44,927 nucleotides of DNA from positions 1 through 44,927 of the IMG/VR virus record IMGVR_UViG_3300025889_000209; one strand, given 5' to 3'. Position numbers and translations under genes: made by a program. Below the pieces are notes generated by a model, which had not been told where the DNA came from, searched no databases, and saw only the letters and a program-made list of their open reading frames with translations. The stretch comes from a virus. Positions 8,874 through 17,704 of the stretch are shown one piece after another (the first letter of the stretch is position 1; every line of letters starts with the position of its first letter).

Positions 8874-9473
8874 ATGGTCAACGCTGAACAACTCAAAAAG
8901 CTGGGGATCGGCCCCCAATGGGTTGACGCGCTCAACAGCACCTTTGATCGGTTTGGTATCGCCACGCCAGAGCAGCAGGGTGCGTTTATCGGGCAGTGCG
9001 GCCACGAATGCGGGCACTTCAAAGTCCTGGAGGAGAACCTAAACTACCGCGCTGCAACATTGATGCGGCTCTGGCCCAGGCGGTTCCCCACTTTGGAGGT
9101 TGCCAACCAGTACGCTGGCAACCCCAAGAAGATTGCCAACATGGTCTATGCTAACCGGATGGGCAACCGGGACGAGGCGTCCGGGGATGGCTATCGGTTC
9201 CGTGGGCGGGGTTGTATCCAGCTTACAGGGCATACCAACTACCACCACGCCGGCAAGGCTCTGGGGGTGGACTTTGTGATGGAGCCCGATCTGGTTGCCA
9301 CGCCCCAGTATGCAGCTCTGACGGCGGGCTGGTTCTGGTCAACCCATAACTGCAATGCGTTGGCCGCGGCCAGTAACTGGGTGGGGCTGACTAAAAAGAT
9401 TAACGGTGGGACAATAGGGCTAGACGACCGTATCCACCATACTCAACTAGCGTTAAATACGCTGATGGCTTAA
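8874..9473 (+). CDS. GH19 chitinase-like endolysin
   Basis: 199 residues. It degrades host peptidoglycan at the end of infection. The glycoside hydrolase family 19 pattern is visible: QCGHECGHFKVLEENLNY contains the likely catalytic glutamates E45 and E54, and GYRFRGRGCIQLTGHTNY (about 107-124) is the conserved substrate-cleft segment. There is no signal peptide, so release should depend on the holin. ATG 8874 overlaps the upstream region of the antisense HNH gene but not its coding part. It shares the lysis cassette with the spanins. A second endolysin of another family (GH24) is cut by the right end of the window. Confidence 0.92.
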   Translation: MVNAEQLKKLGIGPQWVDALNSTFDRFGIATPEQQGAFIGQCGHECGHFKVLEENLNYRAATLMRLWPRRFPTLEVANQYAGNPKKIANMVYANRMGNRDEASGDGYRFRGRGCIQLTGHTNYHHAGKALGVDFVMEPDLVATPQYAALTAGWFWSTHNCNALAAASNWVGLTKKINGGTIGLDDRIHHTQLALNTLMA

Positions 9474-9484
9474 AAGGAAATCCA

Positions 9485-10300
9485 ATGCCAACCTCTTCAA
9501 CACCACTTCTTGGCCTAGCACTGCCAGTAACGGGCGAGTTGGACGGCACCTGGGGTGATACCGTCAACAACAGCATTACGTCGCTGGTGGATTCGGCAGT
9601 TGCTGGGCTTTCAACGATTAGTGTTACGTCAGCTAACCAGGCCTTAACATATACGGCGCTGACTTCAAATCAAGCAAGAAACGCGTCTTTGAAATTTACG
9701 ACGACAACAGCTGCGCCATTTGCTGTTTATGCTCCGCCAAATTCAAAAACGTACGTTATTCAAAACAGTACCTCGTACACAGCCACGATTTACAACTCAA
9801 CAGTGGCTGGGAATACGACGGCTGCTGGCGCTGGGGTAGCTATTCCTGCGGGCAAGACCATGACGGTTTGGTCCAATGGCACCGACTTTTTGGTGCAAAA
9901 CAGCCATGTGATCGGCACGGTAGTTGGGGATGTTACGGGCAACGTGACTGGAAACGTAGCTGGCACGCTAACTGGAACTATTGCATCGACCACCACTGCA
10001 ACAACGCAGGCTCCTGGAACCAATAACACCACTGTAGCCACAACGGCGTTTGTTGCTGCAGCTGCTACGGGCGTGACAAGCCTAACGGCTGGCACGGGGA
10101 TAAGCGTCAGCGCTTCTACCGGCGCGGTTACCGTGACCAACTCTGGCGTGACAAGCGCTGTTGCCGGGACGGGCATTAGTGTTAGCGGCGCTACTGGCGC
10201 AGTGACATTCACCAACTCTGGCGTGACCAGCCTGACGGCTGGTACTGGCATCTCTCTCAGTGGGGCTACGGGTGCTGTAACCATCACCTCTTCTTCTGCA
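9485..10300 (+). repeat. Tandem ~25-residue shaft repeats in the fibre gene
   Basis: Between about 10068 and 10290 the translation repeats GVTSLTAGTGISVSGATGAVT three times with small changes. The preceding segment (TGNVTGNVAGTLTGTI) has shorter repeats. They are protein-level shaft repeats with recent DNA similarity. Confidence 0.7.
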
Positions 10301-10822
10301 TATGTCGGCCCAACCGCTCAGGTCTACACCACCGCAGGCTCTTCTACTTTCACTATCCCCACAGGAATTACCAAACTTAAAGTGACGGTGGTAGGCGGGG
10401 GCGGTGGGGCTGCTTATGCTACCGGCCCATGCAGTTGCACTCAAGTTGCAGGAGGCTCTGGAGGTACTTCATCTGTTGCTTCTGGAACTCAAACTATTAC
10501 GACCATATCTGCAACCGGTGGCGCGGGGGGGCCGGCAAGCGGAACTGCAGCATCAATTGGTGGTTTGGGAAGCAATGGAGACATTAATAGCCGAGGAGGT
10601 GTATATGGATCATTGCTATCGCAGACGTCGGCTTCTGGAGCGCTTTTGGGGGCGGGGGGGCAAAGTGGTTCAGGTAACGCGGGCGCTTCAGGCGGCGCAG
10701 CAATTAAATGGCTTACCGGCCTCACTCCGGGGAACACGTTAAGTATTACTGTTGGCAATTTTGGATCATCAGGTGCGACGGCTTGGCGTGGCGGTGTTGG
10801 TGTTGTTTTTATTGAATGGTGA
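9485..10822 (+). CDS. Tail fibre/receptor-binding protein with glycine-rich tip
   Basis: 445 residues. The N-terminus (TPLLGLALPVTGELDGTWGD) is of the kind found on fibre proteins of environmental podoviruses and probably attaches to the tail. About residues 195-275 hold near-perfect ~25-residue repeats built on GVTSLTAGTGISVSGATGAV, likely a trimeric beta shaft. The C-terminal ~160 residues contain runs of glycine (VVGGGGGAAY, GGSGGTSS, GGAGGPASG) and end in a GGVGVVFIEW-type strand, resembling glycine-rich receptor-binding tips of phage adhesins. An AAGGA element precedes the ATG. Glycine-rich loops would let host specificity change by point mutation. Confidence 0.85.
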   Translation: MPTSSTPLLGLALPVTGELDGTWGDTVNNSITSLVDSAVAGLSTISVTSANQALTYTALTSNQARNASLKFTTTTAAPFAVYAPPNSKTYVIQNSTSYTATIYNSTVAGNTTAAGAGVAIPAGKTMTVWSNGTDFLVQNSHVIGTVVGDVTGNVTGNVAGTLTGTIASTTTATTQAPGTNNTTVATTAFVAAAATGVTSLTAGTGISVSASTGAVTVTNSGVTSAVAGTGISVSGATGAVTFTNSGVTSLTAGTGISLSGATGAVTITSSSAYVGPTAQVYTTAGSSTFTIPTGITKLKVTVVGGGGGAAYATGPCSCTQVAGGSGGTSSVASGTQTITTISATGGAGGPASGTAASIGGLGSNGDINSRGGVYGSLLSQTSASGALLGAGGQSGSGNAGASGGAAIKWLTGLTPGNTLSITVGNFGSSGATAWRGGVGVVFIEW

Positions 10823-10827
10823 TCTTC

Positions 10828-11055
10828 ATGCAAGCACTTATTGACACTTTGGACCCCCGCAAAACTGGCTACCGTGTGGCGCAGGTTGTCCCCGATGGGG
10901 AGACTTTTCCTGTGGCTGACACGCTGTTTTGGACTGCCTGCCCCGACTATGTGCAAGCAGATCAGTATTGGTACGACCCATCTGACCAGCAGTTCAAGCC
11001 GATGACAGAAGCAGCTCCTGTCCAGCCCACGGTTGAAGGGGCGCAGACGCTATGA
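10828..11055 (+). CDS. Small conserved-type protein downstream of fibre gene
   Basis: 75 residues from ATG 10828, or 79 from ATG 10816, which overlaps the fibre stop; neither has a clear ribosome binding site. It reads like a single small domain rich in aromatic residues (FWTACPDYVQADQYWYDP). Its coupling between the fibre gene and the cupin gene (ATGA overlap at 11052) suggests a fibre-associated role such as assembly or capping. The family is not recognised with certainty and the role is inferred from position only. Confidence 0.7.
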   Translation: MQALIDTLDPRKTGYRVAQVVPDGETFPVADTLFWTACPDYVQADQYWYDPSDQQFKPMTEAAPVQPTVEGAQTL

Positions 11056-11333
11056 CACAGGCTGTCAATCCGCGTTTCACCGTTACACAGAACGGGACAA
11101 CGCTTGCCATCTACCATGCCGATACTGGGCAGGGGTTGCCGCAGCACTCCCACGAGTATTCCCACCTAACCATCTGCACGTCAGGGCGTTGCATCGTCCG
11201 CAAGGAAGGTAGGCAGTTGGAGATGACCAAGGATACCCAGCCTGTGAATTTGGTGGCTGGTGAGTGGCATGAGATTGAAGCGCTGGAAGATGGAACCGTG
11301 TTCGTAAACGTGTTTGCTGAAGGAGCTTACTAA
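11052..11333 (+). CDS. Small cupin-fold protein
   Basis: 93 residues. The sequence fits a single cupin beta-barrel: motif 1 is seen as LPQHSHEYSHLTICTSG with clustered histidines (about residues 32, 34 and 38) that could bind a metal, and a later motif (LVAGEWHEIEALEDGTVFVNV) contributes another histidine. The start overlaps the previous stop (ATGA). Cupins are either small-molecule enzymes or non-catalytic binding folds. In a fibre cluster it could be a fibre assembly factor or a host-surface-modifying enzyme. The metal ligands look intact; the substrate is unknown. Confidence 0.8.
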   Translation: MTQAVNPRFTVTQNGTTLAIYHADTGQGLPQHSHEYSHLTICTSGRCIVRKEGRQLEMTKDTQPVNLVAGEWHEIEALEDGTVFVNVFAEGAY

Positions 11334-11334
11334 C

Positions 11335-11406
11335 ATGGTTGAACTCTTTAGTGGCGGCATTCTGGGTGGTCACGCGGGGCTGGCAAATGTTGCTCTGCCT
11401 AGTTAA
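11335..11406 (+). CDS. Possible 23-residue peptide gene
   Basis: A tiny ATG-TAA frame just after the cupin gene, preceded by a good ribosome binding site (AAGGAG about 10 bases upstream, inside the cupin 3' end). The peptide is hydrophobic and Gly-rich (FSGGILGGHAGLANVALPS). It fills most of the 108-base gap before the 704-residue structural gene, which lacks its own obvious ribosome binding site. It is too short to judge by composition. Confidence 0.3.
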   Translation: MVELFSGGILGGHAGLANVALPS

Positions 11407-11441
11407 ACATTGCACTGCTGAACGCGCTTGATTGGATAGCC

Positions 11442-13556
11442 ATGCCGCTAAAGAAGCTCACACTCAAAGCCGGGGTCAATCGGGAGAACACTCGATACAC
11501 CAACGAAAACGGTTGGTACGAGAGTGACAAAGTGCGTTTTCGCCAGGGTACGCCTGAAAAGATTGGCGGCTGGGCGCGGATCTCGGCCAATACGTTCCTT
11601 GGCATTTGCCGGTCACTGTGGAACTGGGTAACGCTTGGTGGCGCCAACCTGCTGGGGCTTGGAACGAACCTCAAGTTTTACATTGAAAATGGCGGGGCGT
11701 ATTACGACATCACCCCAACAATGCCGGTAGTGACATTGTTAAATCCATTCACAACCAACACCGCCACCAACTCTGGTGGATACACAACGGTGACGGTGAC
11801 TGATGCTGGCGGTGGATACCTGAACAATGACTTTGTCACATTTACTGGTGGCACAGCTGTTGGCGGGGTAACCGTTAACGGCGAATACCAGATCACCAAA
11901 ACATCAACAACAACCTACACCATTTTGGTTTCTGGAACAGCGTCTTCCAGCACAACTGGTGGCGGTACTGTGTATGCCGTCTATCAAATCAATACTGGCC
12001 CAGAGTTGGTTGCGCCAATCACGGGCTGGGGCGCTGGCTTCTGGGGCTCTGGAGCATGGGGTATTGGAACAAGTTCCGCCGAAGCTATCCGCATTTGGAG
12101 CCAGACAAACTTTGGCTCTGACTTGCTATACGCACCCCGCGGCGGCCAGATCTATTACTGGAGTTCCACGATTGGATACCAGGCATCAACCGTCACGATG
12201 ACGATTGCATCGCCGTGCGTTGTTACGGGAACAATTGCTCTGGCCAACAACACGCCAATTATTTTCCAAACCACGGGTGCATTGCCCACGGGCCTTTTGG
12301 TGGGCACGACGTACTATGTTGTAAACACGGCTGGCGTGACATTCAACGTTGCTGCAACTTCTGGCGGAACGGCAATTAATACTAGTGGCACGCAATCTGG
12401 GGTTCATTCAATCTCTGCCAGAGGGATTCCGTTGACCAGCCTCAGCGGAGGAAGTGATGTTCCTATCATTCAGGAATTCATTTTTGTATCGGATACAAAC
12501 CGGTTTATTTTTGCATTTGGCACTAACGATTATGGAAGTACCGTTCAGTCAAAGATGCTGGTTCGCTGGTCTGATCAGGAATCCCTGACTGATTGGACGC
12601 CTGCGGCTACCAACCAGGCCGGCAGTGTTTTGCTTTCGCATGGATCTACGGTTGTAACATGCCTGCAAACCCGCCAGGAAATTGTGGTGTGGACGGATTC
12701 GACGCTGTATTCGTTTCAGTATGTAGGCGCTCCCGCGGTGTGGCAAACCCAGCTGCTGGGGGACAACATCTCGATTGCTAGCCCTAACGCCGCAGCTGTT
12801 GCGTCTGGCGCCGTGTACTGGATGGGTGTGGACAAGTTCTACAAATACGATGGCCGCATCCAGACCCTGCGTTGTGACCTTCGCCAATTCATCTACGGCG
12901 ACATCAACCTTCAGCAGGCTGACCAGATTTTTGCCAGCACCAATGAAGGATTCAACGAGGTTTGGTTCTTCTACTGCAGCGCCAACTCAAACACGGTTGA
13001 CCGCTACGTGGTTTACAACTACTTCGAAAACAACGGCGAAGGGGTTTGGTACTACGGGAACATGGCCAGGTCGGCTTGGCTGGACTCTGGGCTAAGGGAT
13101 TACCCTATAGCTGCTACGTATATCAACAACATCGTGAACCATGAGTATGGTGTTGATGATGCTGCCACGGCAATCCCAGCATCGATCTATGCCCTGATTA
13201 GCTCATCGGAATTTGACATCGATGATGGGGATCGGTTTGGCTTTGTGTGGCGGATGCTGCCTGACGTTACGTTCCGCGGATCGACGGCCACCAGCCCGCA
13301 GGCTACGCTGACATTGATCCCGATGCAGAACTCGGGCTCAGGGTATAACAATCCGACGTCGGTTGCCGGAAGCGACAATGCTACTGTGGTGAGGACTGCC
13401 ACGGTTCCCATCGAGCAGTTCACCGGCCAGGTTTACGTTCGGGTTCGAGGCCGCCAGATGATTATTCAGATGGAGTCTGACCAGCTGGGATGCACCTGGC
13501 AGATGGGCTCACCTCGAATCGACATCCGCCCGGATGGCCGCAGAGGTAACACATGA
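11442..13556 (+). CDS. Large tail/head-tail structural protein (704 residues)
   Basis: Starts PLKKLTLKAGVNRENTRYTN and continues with segments such as GWYESDKVRFRQGTPEKIGGW, a pattern seen in podovirus proteins annotated as tail or DNA-stabilisation proteins, though I cannot assign the family firmly. Many W-G, Y-Y and beta-rich segments across the chain (VWYYGNMARSAWLDS, WQMGSPRIDIRPDG) fit a beta-propeller or hub fold. About residues 90-180 and 250-330 look like inserted Ig-like or Gly/Thr-rich domains. Its stop overlaps the next start (ATGA at 13553). It contains one near-copy of the window's 14-bp palindrome at 12065. A virion location is likely; the exact place is inference. Confidence 0.8.
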   Translation: MPLKKLTLKAGVNRENTRYTNENGWYESDKVRFRQGTPEKIGGWARISANTFLGICRSLWNWVTLGGANLLGLGTNLKFYIENGGAYYDITPTMPVVTLLNPFTTNTATNSGGYTTVTVTDAGGGYLNNDFVTFTGGTAVGGVTVNGEYQITKTSTTTYTILVSGTASSSTTGGGTVYAVYQINTGPELVAPITGWGAGFWGSGAWGIGTSSAEAIRIWSQTNFGSDLLYAPRGGQIYYWSSTIGYQASTVTMTIASPCVVTGTIALANNTPIIFQTTGALPTGLLVGTTYYVVNTAGVTFNVAATSGGTAINTSGTQSGVHSISARGIPLTSLSGGSDVPIIQEFIFVSDTNRFIFAFGTNDYGSTVQSKMLVRWSDQESLTDWTPAATNQAGSVLLSHGSTVVTCLQTRQEIVVWTDSTLYSFQYVGAPAVWQTQLLGDNISIASPNAAAVASGAVYWMGVDKFYKYDGRIQTLRCDLRQFIYGDINLQQADQIFASTNEGFNEVWFFYCSANSNTVDRYVVYNYFENNGEGVWYYGNMARSAWLDSGLRDYPIAATYINNIVNHEYGVDDAATAIPASIYALISSSEFDIDDGDRFGFVWRMLPDVTFRGSTATSPQATLTLIPMQNSGSGYNNPTSVAGSDNATVVRTATVPIEQFTGQVYVRVRGRQMIIQMESDQLGCTWQMGSPRIDIRPDGRRGNT
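12065..12078 (+). promoter_or_regulatory. Near-copy of 14-bp palindrome (TGGAACAAGTTCCG)
   Basis: Differs from TGGAACAAGTTCCA only at the last base. Here it is read in a different codon frame (Gly-Thr-Ser-Ser) from the coding copies at 16479 and 21882 (Val-Glu-Gln-Val-Pro), so shared protein sequence cannot explain it. Confidence 0.55.
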
Positions 13557-14929
13557 CGTTGATCGTCACCACCGAAAACGAGCTGCTGCGGGTAGCTCCG
13601 CCAAACCTGCCATTGGCACCAACTCAGTATGACTCGCGGTATCACGAGCAGTTCAACAATGTCCTGCGCCTGTACTTTAACCAGCTCAACAAAATCGTGG
13701 GGCAGCTTGTGGCCAACACATCAACTCTTCCCGTATCAATTGATGGTACCAATACCGATGCGTTTGGACGGCTACGTGTAAGCCAGCCTTACACGTTGTT
13801 TGACAGCCAGAACCGATATGCGGCGGACACCCAGTTTGATACCAGCACAGCTACTGGCGGTTCGACAACATACCTGTCGAACGAGTCCACGTTGCGCATG
13901 AACGTGACTACGTCGTCTGGTTCTGAGGTGGTGCGCCAGACGTTCCGCAGCTTCCCGTATCAGCCTGGGAAAGGGCTGCTTTGTTTGGCAACGTTTGTAA
14001 TGAACACAGCCAAGACGGGGCTGCGTCAACGGGTTGGCTACTTCAATACCCAGAACGGCGTGTTCTTCCAACAGGCCGACAGCACCAAGTCGTTTGTGTT
14101 GCGGTCCTATGTAACGGGTTCTGTGTCTGATGCCAGGACGGTCAATCAATCAGACTGGAACGGCGACAAGCTCGATGGCACCGGCGCGTCTGGGTTGACG
14201 CTGGACACTTCCAAGGCACAGATTCTGTGGATGGATTTTGAGTGGCTGGGCGTAGGCTCGGTACGGTGCGGCTTCATTATTGATGGCCAATACATTGTTT
14301 GCCACACGTTCCAAAATGCTAACGACATCCAGAACGTGTACATGACCACTGCCACGCTGCCAGTAAGATACGAAATTACTAATACTGCAGCGACGGCATC
14401 GTCCTCAAGTTTGAAGCAGATTTGCTCATCCGTCGTTTCGGAGGGCGGTTATGAGCAGTATTCGCCGGGTCATATTGCGCGGCGCACAACAACGGTTACA
14501 ACAATTGGCTCTACATTCAAACCGATTGTTTCTATAAGACTGGCATCCACATCGCCTGGAGCGGTGATTGTTCCTGGACGAATCCAGGTTCTGCCAACAA
14601 CCAGCCAGAACTACGAAGTGGCATTGGTAAAAAATGCAACCTTGACGGGCGCGTCGTGGGTCACGATGCCAACGGACTCAAACGTGGAGTATGACGTTTC
14701 CGCCACGGCCATCACTGGCGGAACAATTGTTCAGACAGATTATGTGTCGTCCAGTGGCGCTGGCGGCACGGTTCCGTTGGTTGACCCGGCTGGTTACAAC
14801 TGGGCGCTCCAGCCCGGGGTTTCGCTTGCCGGGGTAAGCGACATCATTTCAATCCAGATTAGGACTGTTTCTGGCGCGACCACGGGTGACGCGGTTGGCT
14901 CTTTATCCTTCTGGGATCTCACCGCATAA
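13553..14929 (+). CDS. Virion structural protein (458 residues)
   Basis: A short helical N-terminus (about 28-55, HEQFNNVLRLYFNQLNKIVGQ) leads into a beta-rich body with segments typical of phage structural proteins: DAFGRLRVSQPYTLFDSQ, then QTFRSFPYQPGKGLL, then RQRVGYFNTQNGVFFQQ. The same order is seen in baseplate or tail-tip proteins of large environmental phages that carry a jelly-roll or lectin-like fold; I recall the pattern but cannot name the family. It is coupled to the 704-residue gene by ATGA and to a downstream micro-ORF by TAATG. A carbohydrate- or host-contact role is possible. Confidence 0.8.
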   Translation: MTLIVTTENELLRVAPPNLPLAPTQYDSRYHEQFNNVLRLYFNQLNKIVGQLVANTSTLPVSIDGTNTDAFGRLRVSQPYTLFDSQNRYAADTQFDTSTATGGSTTYLSNESTLRMNVTTSSGSEVVRQTFRSFPYQPGKGLLCLATFVMNTAKTGLRQRVGYFNTQNGVFFQQADSTKSFVLRSYVTGSVSDARTVNQSDWNGDKLDGTGASGLTLDTSKAQILWMDFEWLGVGSVRCGFIIDGQYIVCHTFQNANDIQNVYMTTATLPVRYEITNTAATASSSSLKQICSSVVSEGGYEQYSPGHIARRTTTVTTIGSTFKPIVSIRLASTSPGAVIVPGRIQVLPTTSQNYEVALVKNATLTGASWVTMPTDSNVEYDVSATAITGGTIVQTDYVSSSGAGGTVPLVDPAGYNWALQPGVSLAGVSDIISIQIRTVSGATTGDAVGSLSFWDLTA

Positions 14930-14964
14930 TGGAACAAGTTCCAGCTAAACCCTGCCAATCATGA
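14929..14964 (+). CDS. 11-residue micro-ORF bridging two genes
   Basis: The stop of the upstream gene and this ATG share one base (TAATG at 14927-14931), and its own TGA overlaps the next ATG (ATGA at 14961-14964). The next gene has no visible ribosome binding site, so ribosomes could pass along this chain. The peptide is MEQVPAKPCQS, and its first 15 bases contain one exact copy of the 14-bp palindrome. It may simply be a coupling device. Confidence 0.35.
   Translation: MEQVPAKPCQS
14930..14943 (+). promoter_or_regulatory. 14-bp palindrome TGGAACAAGTTCCA, intergenic copy
   Basis: Exact copy between two structural genes: 6-bp arms TGGAAC/GTTCCA around an AA spacer. The spacer is too short for a stable RNA hairpin, so a DNA-binding site is more likely. 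Confidence 0.7.
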
Positions 14965-15344
14965 CACCTGCTGAAATCCTTGAAGTTGACGCTAAGCGCA
15001 ACCACCCGCCCGGAACCAAGGCTGGTAACTTGATGGCAATCATCAATGAAGAGCTACGCGGGAATAGTAAATTGGTTCAGCAGGGCAATACGTTGATTTT
15101 GTTTGGTAACGCCGGCGGTGTAGGGAACGCTGAATTCCACTGCTTTAATGCAGACACCCCTGAAAACCTGGCCAAAAATGTGCTCAAGTTTTTTGAGATG
15201 CTGCAAAAACTTGGCTACAAAACAGCATCAACTCCCTACGAAAACGCCAAAATTTCAGACCTGTTCAAAGCATTTATTGCTCCAAAACATGAAGTCAAAA
15301 TTGACAAAAAAGATGGCCGCTACGTCGCCAAAGTGAGGCTGTAA
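14961..15344 (+). CDS. Phage protein of unknown function (127 residues)
   Basis: A single compact alpha/beta domain: MTPAEILEVDAKRNHPPG at the start, a central stretch (LVQQGNTLILFGNAGGVGNAEF) with two strands, an amphipathic helix (ENLAKNVLKFFEMLQKLG) and a Lys-rich end. It is coupled to the micro-ORF by ATGA, and its own TAA shares a base with the ATG of the next gene (TAATG at 15342). Placed between tail and internal virion proteins, it could be an assembly protein or a minor virion component. GNAT-like acetyltransferase features were considered but no acetyl-CoA motif is convincing. Confidence 0.75.
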   Translation: MTPAEILEVDAKRNHPPGTKAGNLMAIINEELRGNSKLVQQGNTLILFGNAGGVGNAEFHCFNADTPENLAKNVLKFFEMLQKLGYKTASTPYENAKISDLFKAFIAPKHEVKIDKKDGRYVAKVRL

Positions 15345-17695
15345 TGGGATACTTAAAAAAGATGGGTCCAAGGTGGGATGATGCAATCATCCAACCGGTT
15401 GTCCAAACAGTCGAAAAGGTTGTTGAGGATCCAAAACTGCTGGCGGCAGTAGCTATTAGTGTTTTTGCTCCCGGGGTTGGAACAGCAATTGGATCTGCGC
15501 TTGGACTGGGCAGTGGAGCCGTAGCCACTGTTGTTGGCAACACAATTGTCAACGCGGCAATTAATGGCGGGGATGTTGAGAAGGCACTTATTTCAGCGGT
15601 CATTCCTGTTGCTGGCGCTGAGGTGGCAAGTGTTGCCACTACTGCGTTTGCTGACCTTGGGATGAGCACTGCGCTGGCGGATGCTGCTGGTAAAGCTACA
15701 GCAAAAGCCGTGGTGGCTGAAGTAACAGGGCAGGATCCTGCTCAGGCATTCCTTACCTCTGCAGTTTCGTCTGGAGTAAACGCAGCTGCTGAAGGAATTG
15801 ATGCTTTTAAGGAGCTGCCCAAACCTATCCAGCAAGCAGCAAAGGCTGGTATCACCTCAGAACTTACTGGCGGCGATGGTGCCAAGGCCGCGACTAACGC
15901 GCTGGTTTCGTCAGGCATATCGTCGTTGAGATCGGCGTTGAAAGACGATACGCCAACTGCCAGCAAAGAAACGCCCGTCGTTGCCGATGCAGGCATACCG
16001 CAGCAGCTGGTAAACGCTACTGAGGTCGATGACTCACAAACCTTTGACCCCAACACATTCGAAGTTGCGGAGGCGCCAACATATACGGCTGATGCAACTG
16101 ACACGGAAATTCCAGAATTCGAGCCGCAACAGATTGAGCCGTCAGCCGCTGATTTGGAAGCGCAAAAAGAAGGCTGGCCAGGCGATTACACCAGGCGAGT
16201 TTTTAACGGGGATATTGCTGCATACAAAGATGAAACAGCAAAACGTCTGGGATGGCCAGACGACGCAACCCGGCAGTACGCACAAGCAAATGGATTTGGC
16301 AACGAACCGTTTTATGCATTGCGTGCAATGCAGGAAGCGTCTGACAAAAAAGGTCTTCCGGCGGTTGCTCCAGAGCCCGTGGTAACCGCGCCCGTGCAGC
16401 CCCAGACCGAAGTCGAAGCAACAGGGTTGCCGTCAATTGCTGGAACCGAAAAGCCAGTCGAGCCAGCGCCTGTAAAAGTGGAACAAGTTCCAGAGGAAAC
16501 GAAAGAACCTGGGCTGCCATCAATCGTGGAGCAGCCTGCTCCAGCAGTGGAGAGCGAAGAAGAGTTGTATGCCAGGCTTCCTCCTGAAATAGTTAAAGCG
16601 TTGAAAGAATTGCAAACTAGCAATGAAATGTTTTCTAACATTTCGCCAAACACAGATTTGCCTGTTACGGAAAACACAACAGAAAATGTTGAACCAGCTC
16701 CAGTTGAGCCAGTAGCGCCGGCTTCAGTTAGGCCGGAAGTAGCGGAAATGCCGCGGGCTGAATTTCCTGAGCCAGGGGCAATTGTGCCGGGCGATGTTGG
16801 TCAGTCAGATCCAGTAGCTCAAAGATTTGGATATGATCCAGAAAAGTACCCGGTGCAAAACTTTGGGGTGCCTGCTGATCAGAATATAAATTCCTATCAG
16901 CAAACGCTGAAGGAAATCTATGACAACGGCGGCCTGACATCCCAGTGGATGCCCAACGGCGATGGCACAAACACGATAGTTAATGATGACGGCAGCACCG
17001 TCACTATTAACGAGAAAAACGAAATTATTTATACAACCCCGGCTACCGATAATCAGCCGGCAACAACGCCTGCGCCGGCAAAGCCAACGACACCGAAACC
17101 TGCGGCACCAACGATTGGCGGGACAATGGCAGCGTCTGGCTCGACCAGCACCGCGCCCAAAGGGGACATTAGTCAGAACATAATCAATGCGGCGGCAGCT
17201 GGGCTTTTGACTGCTGGTGCAGTATCGGCACTTGACTCGCTGACAAGTGGGACGCCGCAGCAGCAGGCTGTAGCCAGGGACGTCCTTAAAATGGACTGGA
17301 ACCAGCAGAATGTCCAACCAGTCCAGCGCGGGATTGCGTATGGCCAGCAGTTTTTGAACCCGAAGTTTACGAAGGTAAAAGCAGCGGCTGGTGGTTTGAT
17401 GTCTCTGGCCGGTGGCGGTATGCTTGGCTCCTACTCGGACGGCGGCAGATTGCTTCGCGGCCCGGGTGATGGCATGTCTGACAACATCCCTGCATCGATT
17501 GCTAATAAGCAGCCGGCGCGGCTGGCTGATGGGGAGTTTGTTATTCCCGCAGATGTGGTGTCACATTTGGGGAATGGTTCAACGGAAGCTGGGTCGCGTG
17601 TTCTGTATGAAATGATGAACCGGGTTCGCAAGGCTAGGACGGGCAATCCTAAGCAAGGCAAGCAGATCAAGCCGCAAAAATTCATGCCAAAATAA
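15344..17695 (+). CDS. Internal virion (ejection) protein, 783 residues
   Basis: About residues 30-200 are Ala/Gly/Val-rich and hydrophobic (VAISVFAPGVGTAIGSALGL, VVGNTIVNAAING), as in ejected proteins that enter the host membrane. The centre is Pro/Glu-rich and probably disordered, with repeated GLPSI motifs. The C-terminus has GGLMSLAGGGMLGSYSDGG, then ARLADGEFVIPADVVSHLGN and GSRVLYEMMNRVRKARTG, a tail I associate with podovirus internal proteins and perhaps a packaging or docking signal. The start has GAGG six bases upstream and shares a base with the previous stop. It contains an exact 14-bp palindrome at 16479. It heads the four-gene block ending with the polyvalent protein. Confidence 0.82.
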   Translation: MGYLKKMGPRWDDAIIQPVVQTVEKVVEDPKLLAAVAISVFAPGVGTAIGSALGLGSGAVATVVGNTIVNAAINGGDVEKALISAVIPVAGAEVASVATTAFADLGMSTALADAAGKATAKAVVAEVTGQDPAQAFLTSAVSSGVNAAAEGIDAFKELPKPIQQAAKAGITSELTGGDGAKAATNALVSSGISSLRSALKDDTPTASKETPVVADAGIPQQLVNATEVDDSQTFDPNTFEVAEAPTYTADATDTEIPEFEPQQIEPSAADLEAQKEGWPGDYTRRVFNGDIAAYKDETAKRLGWPDDATRQYAQANGFGNEPFYALRAMQEASDKKGLPAVAPEPVVTAPVQPQTEVEATGLPSIAGTEKPVEPAPVKVEQVPEETKEPGLPSIVEQPAPAVESEEELYARLPPEIVKALKELQTSNEMFSNISPNTDLPVTENTTENVEPAPVEPVAPASVRPEVAEMPRAEFPEPGAIVPGDVGQSDPVAQRFGYDPEKYPVQNFGVPADQNINSYQQTLKEIYDNGGLTSQWMPNGDGTNTIVNDDGSTVTINEKNEIIYTTPATDNQPATTPAPAKPTTPKPAAPTIGGTMAASGSTSTAPKGDISQNIINAAAAGLLTAGAVSALDSLTSGTPQQQAVARDVLKMDWNQQNVQPVQRGIAYGQQFLNPKFTKVKAAAGGLMSLAGGGMLGSYSDGGRLLRGPGDGMSDNIPASIANKQPARLADGEFVIPADVVSHLGNGSTEAGSRVLYEMMNRVRKARTGNPKQGKQIKPQKFMPK
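16479..16492 (+). promoter_or_regulatory. 14-bp palindrome TGGAACAAGTTCCA, copy in internal virion gene
   Basis: Exact copy inside the coding region, read as Val-Glu-Gln-Val-Pro in a disordered Pro/Glu-rich segment, where protein-level constraint is probably weak. Confidence 0.7.
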
Positions 17696-17704
17696 GGAAG
17701 CATC

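Noticed and set aside
8321-8887. 188-codon plus-strand frame opposite the HNH gene
   Set aside because: The opposite strand has recognisable HNH and AP2 motifs and a good ribosome binding site; this frame has neither.
14710-14722. Palindrome GAACAATTGTTC in the 458-residue gene
   Set aside because: It shares GAAC and GTTC with the 14-bp site but has a different spacing, and a single 12-bp palindrome in 45 kb is not unusual.
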